The notes beneath the pieces were generated by a model. It had not been told where the DNA came from and searched no databases. It saw only the letters and a program-made list of their open reading frames with translations. The translations under genes were made by a program, and so were the position numbers. A stretch of 10,533 bases of DNA, taken from assembly GCA_025774405.1 (NCBI GenBank), contig JALGWB010000049.1:1-10533 (forward strand), in the 5' to 3' direction. Positions 1-6,752 of the stretch are shown here, piece by piece. Numbering within the stretch: position 1 is the first letter of the stretch; each line of letters starts with the position of its first letter. This DNA is from a bacterium (GTDB lineage: Bacteria > Arandabacterota > Arandabacteria > Arandabacterales > Arandabacteraceae).

Positions 1-263
1 AGGAATTCATTACCAGTAGCAAACGCCTGGATCTCAGACTTGCCGTATCCACTTTGATCCAGAGCCTGACGAATCTGCTCAGTTGTAACCGGATCATCAA
101 AACGAATCTGAAGCAGGACACCGCCTTCAAAGTCGATGCTGAGATCGGGACCACCTTTACCAATCAGAGATATGAGTCCCACCCCGATGACCAGGGCAGA
201 CACAACGAAGGCGCGTCGTCTCGCATCGACGAAGTTGATATGGGTCTTGCCAAAAAAGCGCAT
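1..263 (-). CDS. secF: Protein translocase subunit SecF (N-terminal part; runs off the left edge)
   Basis: SecF pairs with SecD as an inner-membrane accessory of the SecYEG translocon, using proton motive force to pull exported proteins through. The visible 87 codons begin MRFFGKTHINFVDARRR, then have one hydrophobic segment (about residues 18-34), followed by the SecF hallmark DLSIDFEGGVLLQIRF, which matches the family's G-x-D-F-x-G-G signature. The rest of the first periplasmic domain starts after this and is cut by the window edge. The ATG at 263 is supported by a strong purine-rich ribosome site (GAGGGAG, 267-273) that lies in the 11-base gap after the secD stop, so the two genes are co-transcribed and probably translationally coupled. 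Nothing is odd in the visible part. Confidence 0.95.
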   Translation of the reverse strand, partial: MRFFGKTHINFVDARRRAFVVSALVIGVGLISLIGKGGPDLSIDFEGGVLLQIRFDDPVTTEQIRQALDQSGYGKSEIQAFATGNEF

Positions 264-274
264 CTTCTCCCTCG

Positions 275-1933
275 CTATATGCTAAGTTTCTTCAGGCTCC
301 TTACGGTTGTAATGCTATCAAAGATCGTCCTTGTCACAATAATTGCTGTAAACATGCTCGCAAGTATCCCTATGGAAAGCGTAACAGCAAATCCTCTGAT
401 GGGGCCTGTCCCGAATTGGTAGAGAACGGCAGCCGTGATAAGTGTTGTGAGATTGGCATCAAGAATGGTCACAAAAGCACGACCGTAGCCATCCCTTATG
501 GCACGCCGTACAGTCTTGCCTGCATCAAGCTCCTCCCTTATTCGTTCAAAGATGAGAACATTTGCATCGACAGCCATACCTATGGTGAGGATTATGCCTG
601 CGATTCCGGGCAGGGTCAGGGTTCCTCTGAATCCGGCAAGTGCTGCCATGAGAATAACCAGGTTGAGTGCGAGCGCAAGCACAGCCAGCAGCCCGGAAAG
701 GTTGTAGTACATGACCATAAAGATCGCAACAGCAATACCGCCTGCCAGGGCTGCACGGATCCCTCTGCGGACCGAATCACTGCCGAGCGAAGGACCGACA
801 GTACGCTCCTCGACTATCTTAAGCGGTGCAGGTAGAGCGCCAGCTTCCAGCACGATCTGGAGGTCCTTGGCCTGATCACCGCTGAAGTTACCGGTTATGG
901 AGGCGGCACCTCTTATCTTCTCCCTTATGTTAGGGGCTGAATGAACCTTGCCATCGAGTACGATTGCCAGTCGACGATCAACATTCTCACCGGTTACCCT
1001 TGAGAAAATTGCTCTGCCGGTTCTGTTAAACTGCAGCGACACCCCTGGAGAGCTCGGATACTGAGGATCAATCCCCCATTTGACATTGGCACTTTTGAGA
1101 TATTGCCCGGTTATAGACGCCTTGCGTCTTACAAGATAAAGACGCTGATACTTCCCCTCTCTTCCCTGCTCGACGTCACGACCCCAGAGTATCTCGACAT
1201 CCGGGGGGATAAGACCACGCTTTTCAGCAAGCTCAAGAATCTGCTTAACATAGGGAACATCCTGCTGATAGACAATTGCGTCCTCATGCTTGCCAACCCT
1301 TACGAATTGAATCATTGAAAGCAGGTTTCGAGCTGCTCCCTCCTCTGCTTCGATTTCCTCCAGATGCCCGGTGGTGTCCATCTCCGCGGCCAGCTCCTTA
1401 AGCTGGCTTTCGACATCCTCCTGTTCCTTACCCTCGGTAATCACTGCAATCTCATCTTTGAGACTTTCATCAATATCGGAAACCACTTTCCTAAATTCAT
1501 CGCCCTCCTTTACAAGCTTGAACTCAAGCAAGGCGGTTTGCCCTATGAGCTGCTTAGCTCGCTTCTCATCAGTGATACCAGCGAGCTGAACGACGATGCG
1601 GTCGTTACCCTGCTTCTGAATAGTTGGCTCTGCGACTCCGAATTTATCGACTCGATTACGGATGATGAGGATAGCCCTGTCAATAACTGACTGCAGATCA
1701 GTTCCTTCCTCCAGGCCAGCCTTATCAACCTCGAGTACCAGGTGCATGCCTCCGCGCAAGTCGAGTCCAAGATGGATAGCTCTTCTCTCAAGATCCCGTA
1801 GCTCTTCCTCGCTCAGGGCAGCCTTCTGATCAGGGGTCATTGTCGCAAGCTTGATGGTGGGGTAGAGATAATAGATTGCCACGATGACGATGACAAAGAC
1901 AAGCAGTGCTCGCCATTTAAGCGTTTTGTCCAT
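275..1933 (-). CDS. secD: Protein translocase subunit SecD
   Basis: SecD, with SecF, forms the proton-driven motor that completes protein export at the periplasmic face of SecYEG. The 552-residue protein has an N-terminal membrane anchor (about 9-27), the signature GLDLRGGMHLVLEVD (56-70), a periplasmic P1 region, and then ERTVGPSLGSDSVRRG (376-391). The C-terminal RND-like membrane bundle (about 393-540) contains GMAVDANVLIFERIREE (452-468), whose Asp456 matches the family's conserved proton-relay Asp. P1 holds an extra strongly charged, helix-prone stretch at about 145-205, rich in Glu and Lys, which looks like a lineage-specific insertion. The start is ATG 1933 with GGGAAG seven bases upstream. 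A TAG codon 6 bases upstream of this ATG rules out an in-frame extension. The gene has its own promoter (2023-2051) and is followed by secF. It ends in TAG. Confidence 0.97.
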   Translation of the reverse strand: MDKTLKWRALLVFVIVIVAIYYLYPTIKLATMTPDQKAALSEEELRDLERRAIHLGLDLRGGMHLVLEVDKAGLEEGTDLQSVIDRAILIIRNRVDKFGVAEPTIQKQGNDRIVVQLAGITDEKRAKQLIGQTALLEFKLVKEGDEFRKVVSDIDESLKDEIAVITEGKEQEDVESQLKELAAEMDTTGHLEEIEAEEGAARNLLSMIQFVRVGKHEDAIVYQQDVPYVKQILELAEKRGLIPPDVEILWGRDVEQGREGKYQRLYLVRRKASITGQYLKSANVKWGIDPQYPSSPGVSLQFNRTGRAIFSRVTGENVDRRLAIVLDGKVHSAPNIREKIRGAASITGNFSGDQAKDLQIVLEAGALPAPLKIVEERTVGPSLGSDSVRRGIRAALAGGIAVAIFMVMYYNLSGLLAVLALALNLVILMAALAGFRGTLTLPGIAGIILTIGMAVDANVLIFERIREELDAGKTVRRAIRDGYGRAFVTILDANLTTLITAAVLYQFGTGPIRGFAVTLSIGILASMFTAIIVTRTIFDSITTVRSLKKLSI

Positions 1934-1978
1934 CTTCTAACTTCCCAGTCCAGCTCTTATAGCCTGATTTAACATACA

Positions 1979-1994
1979 AGCCGCCTGCGCGGCT
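1979..1994. promoter_or_regulatory. GC-rich hairpin in the secD leader
   Basis: The sequence AGCCGC-CTGC-GCGGCT is a perfect 6-base-pair stem with a 4-base loop. It sits midway in the predicted secD leader transcript. There is no T run on either side in the right place, so it is not a convincing intrinsic terminator. It may stabilise or fold the leader, or have no role. Confidence 0.35.
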
Positions 1995-2012
1995 ATCCGG
2001 AACCAGCAAATT

Positions 2013-2024
2013 CTAACGTGTTAG
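2013..2024. repeat. Inverted repeat CTAAC-GT-GTTAG over the secD start point (possible operator)
   Basis: Perfect 5-base arms with a 2-base spacer lie across the predicted transcription start of secD and the edge of its -10 box. The position suits a repressor operator. The arms are short, so chance cannot be excluded, and no matching regulator is seen in the window. Confidence 0.35.
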
Positions 2025-2051
2025 TTTAAGTGACCCCCAGAGAAGTGTCAA
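2023..2051 (-). promoter_or_regulatory. Sigma70-type promoter of secD-secF
   Basis: On the minus strand a perfect -35 box TTGACA (2046-2051) is followed after exactly 17 bases by TAAACT (2023-2028, 4 of 6 matches to TATAAT). Transcription would start near 2016, giving a leader of about 80 nucleotides before the secD ATG at 1933. It is the best-scoring promoter visible in the window. Its start region is overlapped by the inverted repeat at 2013-2024. Confidence 0.65.
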
Positions 2052-2078
2052 CCGATAATTGCGGTGGTGCCGTTGACA

Positions 2079-2754
2079 ATGCCAGCTTTGGAGATTTGCG
2101 TCCAGCTGGATCAAACCTCTGAGAGCCAGCAACATTTTGACAGGGTGGTCGATAAGTGTGAAAGCCTCGATGTCGAGGGTGGACGTTACCTCTACTGGCC
2201 GGCTTCGAGCGGGGCTGAGTTGTGGATCCAGGTCGGTGCCAAGGGCAAGTACATTGGGATGAATCCCCACTTGTGGGGCAAATCCCGCTTTCGGGCACGT
2301 ATCGACAAGTCGCTGGTTCGATCGGACTTCACAGAGCTCGACGGTTCATAGCTCATTCGCCTGGTCAGCGATGAACCCGGTCTGGATGGTTTGCCCATCA
2401 TCTTCGACGTACCCGATTTCAAACTCCACCACCGTCGCCTTGCTGAGATTGTCACATTCCAGCTCACCGCCTTTGCGCCTGATTTCTTCTTCGTTCCAAG
2501 CTTCTTCTTACCGCCAGATGAGCGGCCGGAAGTGCCCGAACCCTTTGCATTGTTCGCAGGATTTGTCCTCGAGGCTGAGAAGAGAATTACCAGGCTGACG
2601 GGAAAGAGCTTCTGGTGGGCTTCAGTTAAGACATTTCCAGGAATCTTTGATGTTGTAATCGAACCGACGACACTGACAGCCGAGCCAAAGGTTGGAAGGT
2701 GCTCAAAGGATACTTCTATCCGGCAGCCTCGTCATCCAGAACCAGCACGAATAG
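2079..2754 (+). pseudogene. Degraded gene of a conserved uncharacterised protein family
   Basis: The reading frame opens at ATG 2079 (GTG 2064/2067 are alternatives) as MPALEICVQLDQTSES and runs to an in-frame TAG at 2349-2351. The same frame then continues without another stop from LIRLVSDEPGLDG to EPKVG (about 2696). Near the end the homologous reading changes frame twice: KVLKGYF is read from 2696 in the next frame, and LSGSLVIQNQHE then TAG (2752-2754) in the third. Joined, this gives about 225 residues with segments (LTAFA, FAGFVLEAEKRITRLTGKSFWW, DVVIEPTTL, EPKVG, VLKG-F, LSG-LV) that I recall from a widespread family of hypothetical proteins of similar size. That recollection is from memory and was not searched. 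No enzymatic motif is recognised. The intact portions keep good codon structure, so the decay is recent or reflects sequence errors. The gene is divergent from secD and its tail overlaps the end of the next gene. Confidence 0.65.
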
Positions 2755-4048
2755 CCCCGTGACAAGCGCCTTCCAAGTCACAGACTTTCCAGACGGCGTA
2801 GTCTTGATTCCTGGCTACTAACTTGAATCCTGTGCTGTGCGTAGCGACTGCGCCTGCGAGGGGCATCTCATGGTCAAGGATGAGGTACTTGATCTTTGCT
2901 CTTCTCAGGCGTTGCTCAAGTCTCTGGGTCACCATCTTGGCTTCAAGTATCTCGCGTGCCCCACTATACGAGAGTGTTCCAAGTCCCCTGTAGGCAGCGG
3001 GGTAGGCGTCGGGTACGAAGGCAGCAACCTTACGCATGACCTCAATCGGTCCAAGCACGAATCCCTGAGGGCTCGGTTCAGAAGCCAGGTCATGGAAAAT
3101 CTCAACCTCTGGAGCCGAGGGTCTGCCTCGATGGTGCAGATGATAAGCATTCTTGAGATAATTGACTGGATTGAAACGACCGAGCCCAAGCGCTATCACT
3201 AGAACCAAAAGGTAGTTCAGGAGTGGACGAAGGTTCATTCTCAGAACAAAGAACGCGATTATGAATCCCCACGGAAGTAGCCAGGTTAGCCGAATTACCA
3301 TCTTTGCAGTCACGATCTGTGCAAGGAGTGTGGTCCCAGGTGGTGTGAAGCTCCCCAAAACGACCACGGCGCTTAAAACGAACAGAAACCTGGCACATCG
3401 GCTCCTCCAGAAAGCCAGCAGGATCCAGGACAAAACGAACCCTGCGATTGCCAGCGGGAAACGCGTGATGTAGGACGGATTGCTTATCCATAAGGTTCTC
3501 CCTAGCCTCACAATCTTGGGTAGGCTGCGAAGATTGGGCGGAAAGTCGCTACCGGGCATGTAGGTGTCAGGCTGCTCTCTAACCCACTCATCCCAGGCAA
3601 GCTGCGACCTGTATTGCTCAACTTTGAGACTTGCCACTGTGCTCCCCCTGCCACTCAGAACAATCAGCGAGGATGCGATGAAAGGTATGATAATGAGGAC
3701 CAGTCGCTTTGTGCTCACCCGCCGCCCGGTAAACTCGATCAGGGCAAATGGCACAATGCCAAGCGCACACCAGGCAGCTCCAAGCGGATGAATGAGCGAA
3801 GCAGAGCTCACAACGAGGAGATAGATGAGAAAAAGGCTCCTGAGGTTGGGATTCGACTCACGCTCGACTCGCAGTAGCCTGAGCCCAAGAACAATCCCAA
3901 TTGGCACAAGCAGGGCGAAGCAGGCGGCCTTGTCCTGCGCGGTTCGACAAAAGTAGACCCATCCGATATTGTTCACTGGGAAGATAGCACTCAAAAAGAA
4001 TAGCACCTGCAAGCATGTTGCCAGTGCTGCAGATTGGTCCGACCGCAA
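2732..4048 (-). CDS. C-terminal part of an interrupted polytopic membrane protein (GT-C / DUF6077-like)
   Basis: This is the downstream portion of the gene that begins at 4738 and lies in the same frame, separated only by the TAG at 4067-4069. A TTG at 4048 is the first possible restart, but I see no convincing ribosome site, so independent translation is doubtful. The 438 residues contain about eight hydrophobic helices up to residue 290, with the landmarks SASLIHPLGAAW (82-93) and IRLTWLLPWGFI (252-263). These resemble the His-Pro and Arg-x-x-Trp-x-x-Pro features of GT-C-like or DUF6077-type membrane proteins. Residues 300-438 form a soluble alpha/beta tail, as is common in large membrane glycosyltransferases. 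A plausible role is sugar transfer at the outer face of the inner membrane; the family assignment is tentative. It ends in TGA and overlaps the tail of the convergent pseudogene by about 20 bases. Confidence 0.7.
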   Translation of the reverse strand: MRSDQSAALATCLQVLFFLSAIFPVNNIGWVYFCRTAQDKAACFALLVPIGIVLGLRLLRVERESNPNLRSLFLIYLLVVSSASLIHPLGAAWCALGIVPFALIEFTGRRVSTKRLVLIIIPFIASSLIVLSGRGSTVASLKVEQYRSQLAWDEWVREQPDTYMPGSDFPPNLRSLPKIVRLGRTLWISNPSYITRFPLAIAGFVLSWILLAFWRSRCARFLFVLSAVVVLGSFTPPGTTLLAQIVTAKMVIRLTWLLPWGFIIAFFVLRMNLRPLLNYLLVLVIALGLGRFNPVNYLKNAYHLHHRGRPSAPEVEIFHDLASEPSPQGFVLGPIEVMRKVAAFVPDAYPAAYRGLGTLSYSGAREILEAKMVTQRLEQRLRRAKIKYLILDHEMPLAGAVATHSTGFKLVARNQDYAVWKVCDLEGACHGAIRAGSG

Positions 4049-4066
4049 GATCTCGCGAGCCCGGCT

Positions 4067-4738
4067 CTATATTCCGAGAACGCTAAAGGCGACGATGAGA
4101 GGCGGGAGATAGACCTGATGGCATTTGGCAGGTTCAATGCCTGCCATCCTGGCAAGAGATGCTTCCACTACCCACCATGCACCATAGAGTGCTCTGGGCG
4201 AGGGAGGATTGCCCATGTCGGCGATTGCCTCTTCGGAGAGCATCGGCTTGCCATCAACATAGTCAGCGATGTAAGCAAGGTAGTACCAGTCATCACTGTT
4301 CCGTGGTGTAAGTAACGTGGTCAAGGCAGTGCCCAGGGCAAGGATCGCTATGAGTTTCTCAACACCGCTCAGACGCGGCAGGTGGACCAAAGAGCGTCTC
4401 CTATCGCCCACCTTTGCAACCTTAATCACGACACCCAGGAGCAGCCCACCCGCAACCAACAGCATCCCGAGTATTACCCATACCAATCTCAGTTTGAGCA
4501 TCAAGCCAACCATGCTCACCAGAAGCCACAGGCAAAGACCAAGAGTCAAGAAGATGGGGGTGCTCTCGATCGAAAGACAATGATCGCCACCTCGACGCAG
4601 AAACAAAAGAGCAAGTCCTGGAAGAACCAGGGCACTCGTTGCAAGGAGATAGAAGCCGAAAGGTTGACTCAGATGCACAAGAGCCGCGAGTATCCCTGCA
4701 GTCGCGAAAACAAGCAGCATGGATGACTTCTGTGCCAC
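4067..4738 (-). CDS. N-terminal part of the same interrupted membrane protein
   Basis: Starting at GTG 4738 (ATG 4720 is an alternative; a TAG 18 bases upstream of the GTG closes the frame), 223 residues carry about five membrane helices. These lead into the loop RNSDDWYYLAYIADYVDGK (147-164). Paired acidic residues in the first large outer loop are typical of GT-C glycosyltransferases, where an Asp acts in catalysis or metal binding. The following PRALYGAWWVVEASLARMAG and QVYLPPLIVAFSVLGI are standard for this fold. Translation then meets TAG at codon 224. The same frame resumes at once with SRAREILRSDQSAALATCLQ and stays open for another 438 codons, so the ancestral protein had about 668 residues. 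The gene has its own promoter (4779-4807). If the TAG is real, this fragment alone would lack the later helices and soluble tail and is probably non-functional. Confidence 0.7.
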   Translation of the reverse strand: MAQKSSMLLVFATAGILAALVHLSQPFGFYLLATSALVLPGLALLFLRRGGDHCLSIESTPIFLTLGLCLWLLVSMVGLMLKLRLVWVILGMLLVAGGLLLGVVIKVAKVGDRRRSLVHLPRLSGVEKLIAILALGTALTTLLTPRNSDDWYYLAYIADYVDGKPMLSEEAIADMGNPPSPRALYGAWWVVEASLARMAGIEPAKCHQVYLPPLIVAFSVLGI

Positions 4739-4778
4739 TTTGGTTTCGCCTTGCTATCCAGATGAGCCGATCATATTG

Positions 4779-4807
4779 ATTGTACCACATTTCGACACTC
4801 GCTTCAA
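4779..4807 (-). promoter_or_regulatory. Sigma70-type promoter with extended -10 for the membrane protein gene
   Basis: On the minus strand TTGAAG (4802-4807) and TACAAT (4779-4784) are spaced by 17 bases, and a TG one base before the -10 makes it an extended -10 element. The start point would fall near 4772, leaving a leader of about 34 bases to GTG 4738. It lies in the short gap after the lipoprotein gene, so the membrane protein gene can be expressed independently of it. Confidence 0.55.
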
Positions 4808-4846
4808 CGGGATGCGAGGGTGGGTAGTGGCGTGTACAGCATCAAG

Positions 4847-6595
4847 CTACTGGATATAGCCGAGGGCTTTGAGACGTTTGAGCTCCTCTGGTGTGAGTCT
4901 GGTGGCGGTCCTGTCCACAAGCGATCTACCCCCTGAAAGCCACCATACATAGATACCTGGACAAGCGGATGCACGATTCTCTTCGAAGTTCTCCGGAAGA
5001 CCCACGGCCTGATCACTTGTCAGGGTGAATCTCCTGGAGTGGATTACACTGTCAGTACCAACAAACACCGGCCACTCACCGATCACTTCGAAACTGATTT
5101 CACTGGAGGGTTCAAGATTGAAAAGGATTATCTGCTGCCGCTTTGGAGTCACCTCAACCCTGAAGCAGCTACTATCGGGACAGACCTCGATCGAGGTGCC
5201 TTCTCCACCAACCAACCTCCTGATCAGCTTGAGACGACCACCCGACCCGACCCTTATCCTCAGCGCAAAGTGACTATCACTTCCGCCGGTAAACCCCAAC
5301 CGCCACCCTTCAACACTCGTCCCAGGAATGCGACACAGGAGCCGCAGAAGCGAGTCGGCAATTTCCTCGTGCCCGCCCCAGAGGTTGACAGTCTCAGATG
5401 GATCCTCCTTGAGATTGTAGAGTCGGATAAGCGATGTCGAAGGCTCGATCATAATCTTCCAGGCAAGGCTCCTGATGCCTTTAGAATCTGGCGATTTCCT
5501 GAGCGTGCTCTCGCAGAGATCATATTCAACTGGCAACAGTCTATCGGATGATGCAACCCCTGAGTCACCATCAATAAGACGCACAAGATCACGCCCCTCA
5601 CGATGGTGGCTATCGATTATGCCAGCGAGACTGGCAATGGTGGGAGTGAGATCGACGAGACTTACCTGGTTGACAATATGTTTGGCTTCTGGATATTTCA
5701 CTGGATTGTTGATGATAAGCGGAACTCTTATTTCCTCGTCATAAACGCTATGGCCATGGGAGCCATGACCGTGCTCCCAGAAAGCCTCACCATGGTCGGC
5801 AGTGATTATGACCACCGTATTATCCCTCAGCCCCTCGTTTTCAAGAAAGGCAATGAGACGACCCACCGCATCATCGACGAAGCGGATACAGGCATCATAG
5901 TAAAGCTTGTCCCGCTCAACCATCTCGGCAGGAGGTTTTCCTAGGTCTGACCTTCTCATCTGTTGCCTGACACTAAGCGCACCCGAGGCGCCACCGCTGA
6001 CTATGTCAATATATTTCACGGGCGGTCGGTATGGCCAATGCGTGTCGAAATAATGAATAAGTATGAAGAAGGGTTTTGAAACACCTGCAAGCATCTCAAT
6101 CACATCTGAGGTTGTCTTGGCTGCATCACGCTTATACTTGGCTTCCTCACTGATGCGCTCGAAGCCAGATAACACTTTGAAGCGACCGGTTATACCAAGC
6201 ATGTTCACTATCGCCATAGTCTCGTAACCTGAAGCCTGGAGCATCTCAGCCAGCGTGACTATTGAGTCAGGCATGACGGATGCCCAACCGACAACTCCAT
6301 GCTGAAAGGGATAAAGCCCGGTAAGAAAGCTCGAGAATGAGGTTTTAGTCCATGGGGCAGCAGCGATTGCATTATCAAAGACAATACCCGATGCTGCCAG
6401 GTTGTCGATATTGGGTGATGTCGGGCGGCTGTAACCGTAGCAACCAAGATGGTCAGGGCGAAGTGCATCAATAACTATGAGCACGATGTTGGGTTGCTCA
6501 AGATCTTTCGATGGTGCACAGCCGGATATCAGTGGGCCAAAGCTGATGACAGTCAAAATCACAAACAGAATCGACTGAATCTTCGGCTTGTTCAT
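4847..6595 (-). CDS. Sulfatase-fold (alkaline phosphatase superfamily) lipoprotein
   Basis: The 582-residue protein starts at ATG 6595, where GAGGGG lies 9 bases upstream and a type II signal peptide follows (MNKPKIQ, hydrophobic 9-22, lipobox LISGC with Cys26). It should be lipid-anchored outside the inner membrane. The sulfatase domain runs from about 35 to 405. Metal ligands are visible in VLIVIDALRPDHLG (Asp43), HYFDTHWPY (181-189), ADHGE (266-270, Asp267 and His268) and HGHGSHGH. The nucleophile segment APWTKTSFSSFLTG (80-93) lacks the C/S-x-P-x-R formylglycine motif; Thr83 aligns with the Cys/Ser. This favours a Thr-nucleophile phosphohydrolase or phosphotransferase over a classical sulfatase. 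A C-terminal extension (about 410-560) of unknown, beta-rich appearance precedes the end LTPEELKRLKALGYIQ, which is typical of this group. The substrate is unknown; the neighbouring glycosyltransferases suggest an envelope glycan or lipid. It ends in TAG. Confidence 0.85.
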   Translation of the reverse strand: MNKPKIQSILFVILTVISFGPLISGCAPSKDLEQPNIVLIVIDALRPDHLGCYGYSRPTSPNIDNLAASGIVFDNAIAAAPWTKTSFSSFLTGLYPFQHGVVGWASVMPDSIVTLAEMLQASGYETMAIVNMLGITGRFKVLSGFERISEEAKYKRDAAKTTSDVIEMLAGVSKPFFILIHYFDTHWPYRPPVKYIDIVSGGASGALSVRQQMRRSDLGKPPAEMVERDKLYYDACIRFVDDAVGRLIAFLENEGLRDNTVVIITADHGEAFWEHGHGSHGHSVYDEEIRVPLIINNPVKYPEAKHIVNQVSLVDLTPTIASLAGIIDSHHREGRDLVRLIDGDSGVASSDRLLPVEYDLCESTLRKSPDSKGIRSLAWKIMIEPSTSLIRLYNLKEDPSETVNLWGGHEEIADSLLRLLCRIPGTSVEGWRLGFTGGSDSHFALRIRVGSGGRLKLIRRLVGGEGTSIEVCPDSSCFRVEVTPKRQQIILFNLEPSSEISFEVIGEWPVFVGTDSVIHSRRFTLTSDQAVGLPENFEENRASACPGIYVWWLSGGRSLVDRTATRLTPEELKRLKALGYIQ

Positions 6596-6615
6596 GACAT
6601 CGTTCCCCTCATGCA

Positions 6616-6644
6616 ATCCTATCAGACACAGCAAAGCAATGCAA
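6616..6644 (-). promoter_or_regulatory. Possible extended -10 promoter of the sulfatase-fold lipoprotein gene
   Basis: On the minus strand TTGCAT (6639-6644) and TAGGAT (6616-6621) are 17 bases apart, with TG one base before the -10. Both hexamers are imperfect. The start point would lie at about 6610-6612, so the leader would begin almost at the ribosome site (6605-6610). That short leader weakens the call. Confidence 0.35.
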
Positions 6645-6702
6645 TCCCGTCTCGCATGGTTCTCCCCCAGGATGTAAGTGGGCTTCAGCACCCTCTTTGC
6701 AG

Positions 6703-6732
6703 TGGACTCCTGTTCACACAGCCTGCTACAAT
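6703..6732 (+). promoter_or_regulatory. Possible extended -10 promoter of the GT39-type gene
   Basis: TGGACT (6703-6708) and TACAAT (6727-6732) are 18 bases apart, and the -10 is preceded by TGC, making an extended -10. Transcription would begin near 6738, placing the ribosome site GGGAGGT (6737-6743) at the very 5' end of the message. It is divergent from the lipoprotein gene's promoter within the same 157-base gap. Confidence 0.4.
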
Positions 6733-6752
6733 CGGCGGGAGGTCACCATTGG

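Larger units (their letters stand above)
1934..2078. promoter_or_regulatory. Divergent intergenic region between secD and the pseudogene
   Basis: This 145-base gap holds the secD promoter, the inverted repeat and the leader hairpin listed separately. It also holds a 12-codon open frame on the minus strand (ATG 1975, MLNQAIRAGLGS then TAG ending at 1937), in frame with secD and ending 3 bases before its ATG, without a good ribosome site. On the plus strand GTGACC (2030-2035) and GATAAT (2054-2059) at 18 bases could serve the pseudogene, weakly. Confidence 0.4.

Noticed and set aside
416..835. Plus-strand open frame of 139 codons within secD
   Set aside because: Antisense to the conserved SecD membrane domain, with low-complexity polar composition; a shadow. 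The same applies to those at 1103-1318 and 1364-1690.
1979..1994. Hairpin as an intrinsic terminator
   Set aside because: No T run follows the stem on either strand, and it lies inside the predicted secD leader.
2349..4069. Pyrrolysine or general TAG reassignment as the cause of the in-frame amber codons
   Set aside because: TAG is the natural end of three well-formed genes here (secD, the sulfatase-fold lipoprotein and the PHP gene), and one of the interrupted genes also has frameshifts. Kept only as a low-probability alternative.
4847..6595. Classical formylglycine sulfatase
   Set aside because: The C/S-x-P-x-R motif is absent; the aligned residue is Thr.
6596..6691. Longer start of the lipoprotein gene at ATG 6691
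   Set aside because: It would put 32 non-signal residues before a clear lipoprotein signal peptide; ATG 6595 has a proper ribosome site.
6678..6752. Longer start of the GT39-type gene at ATG 6678
   Set aside because: It lies upstream of the predicted promoter and lacks a ribosome site; ATG 6753 follows GGGAGGT.
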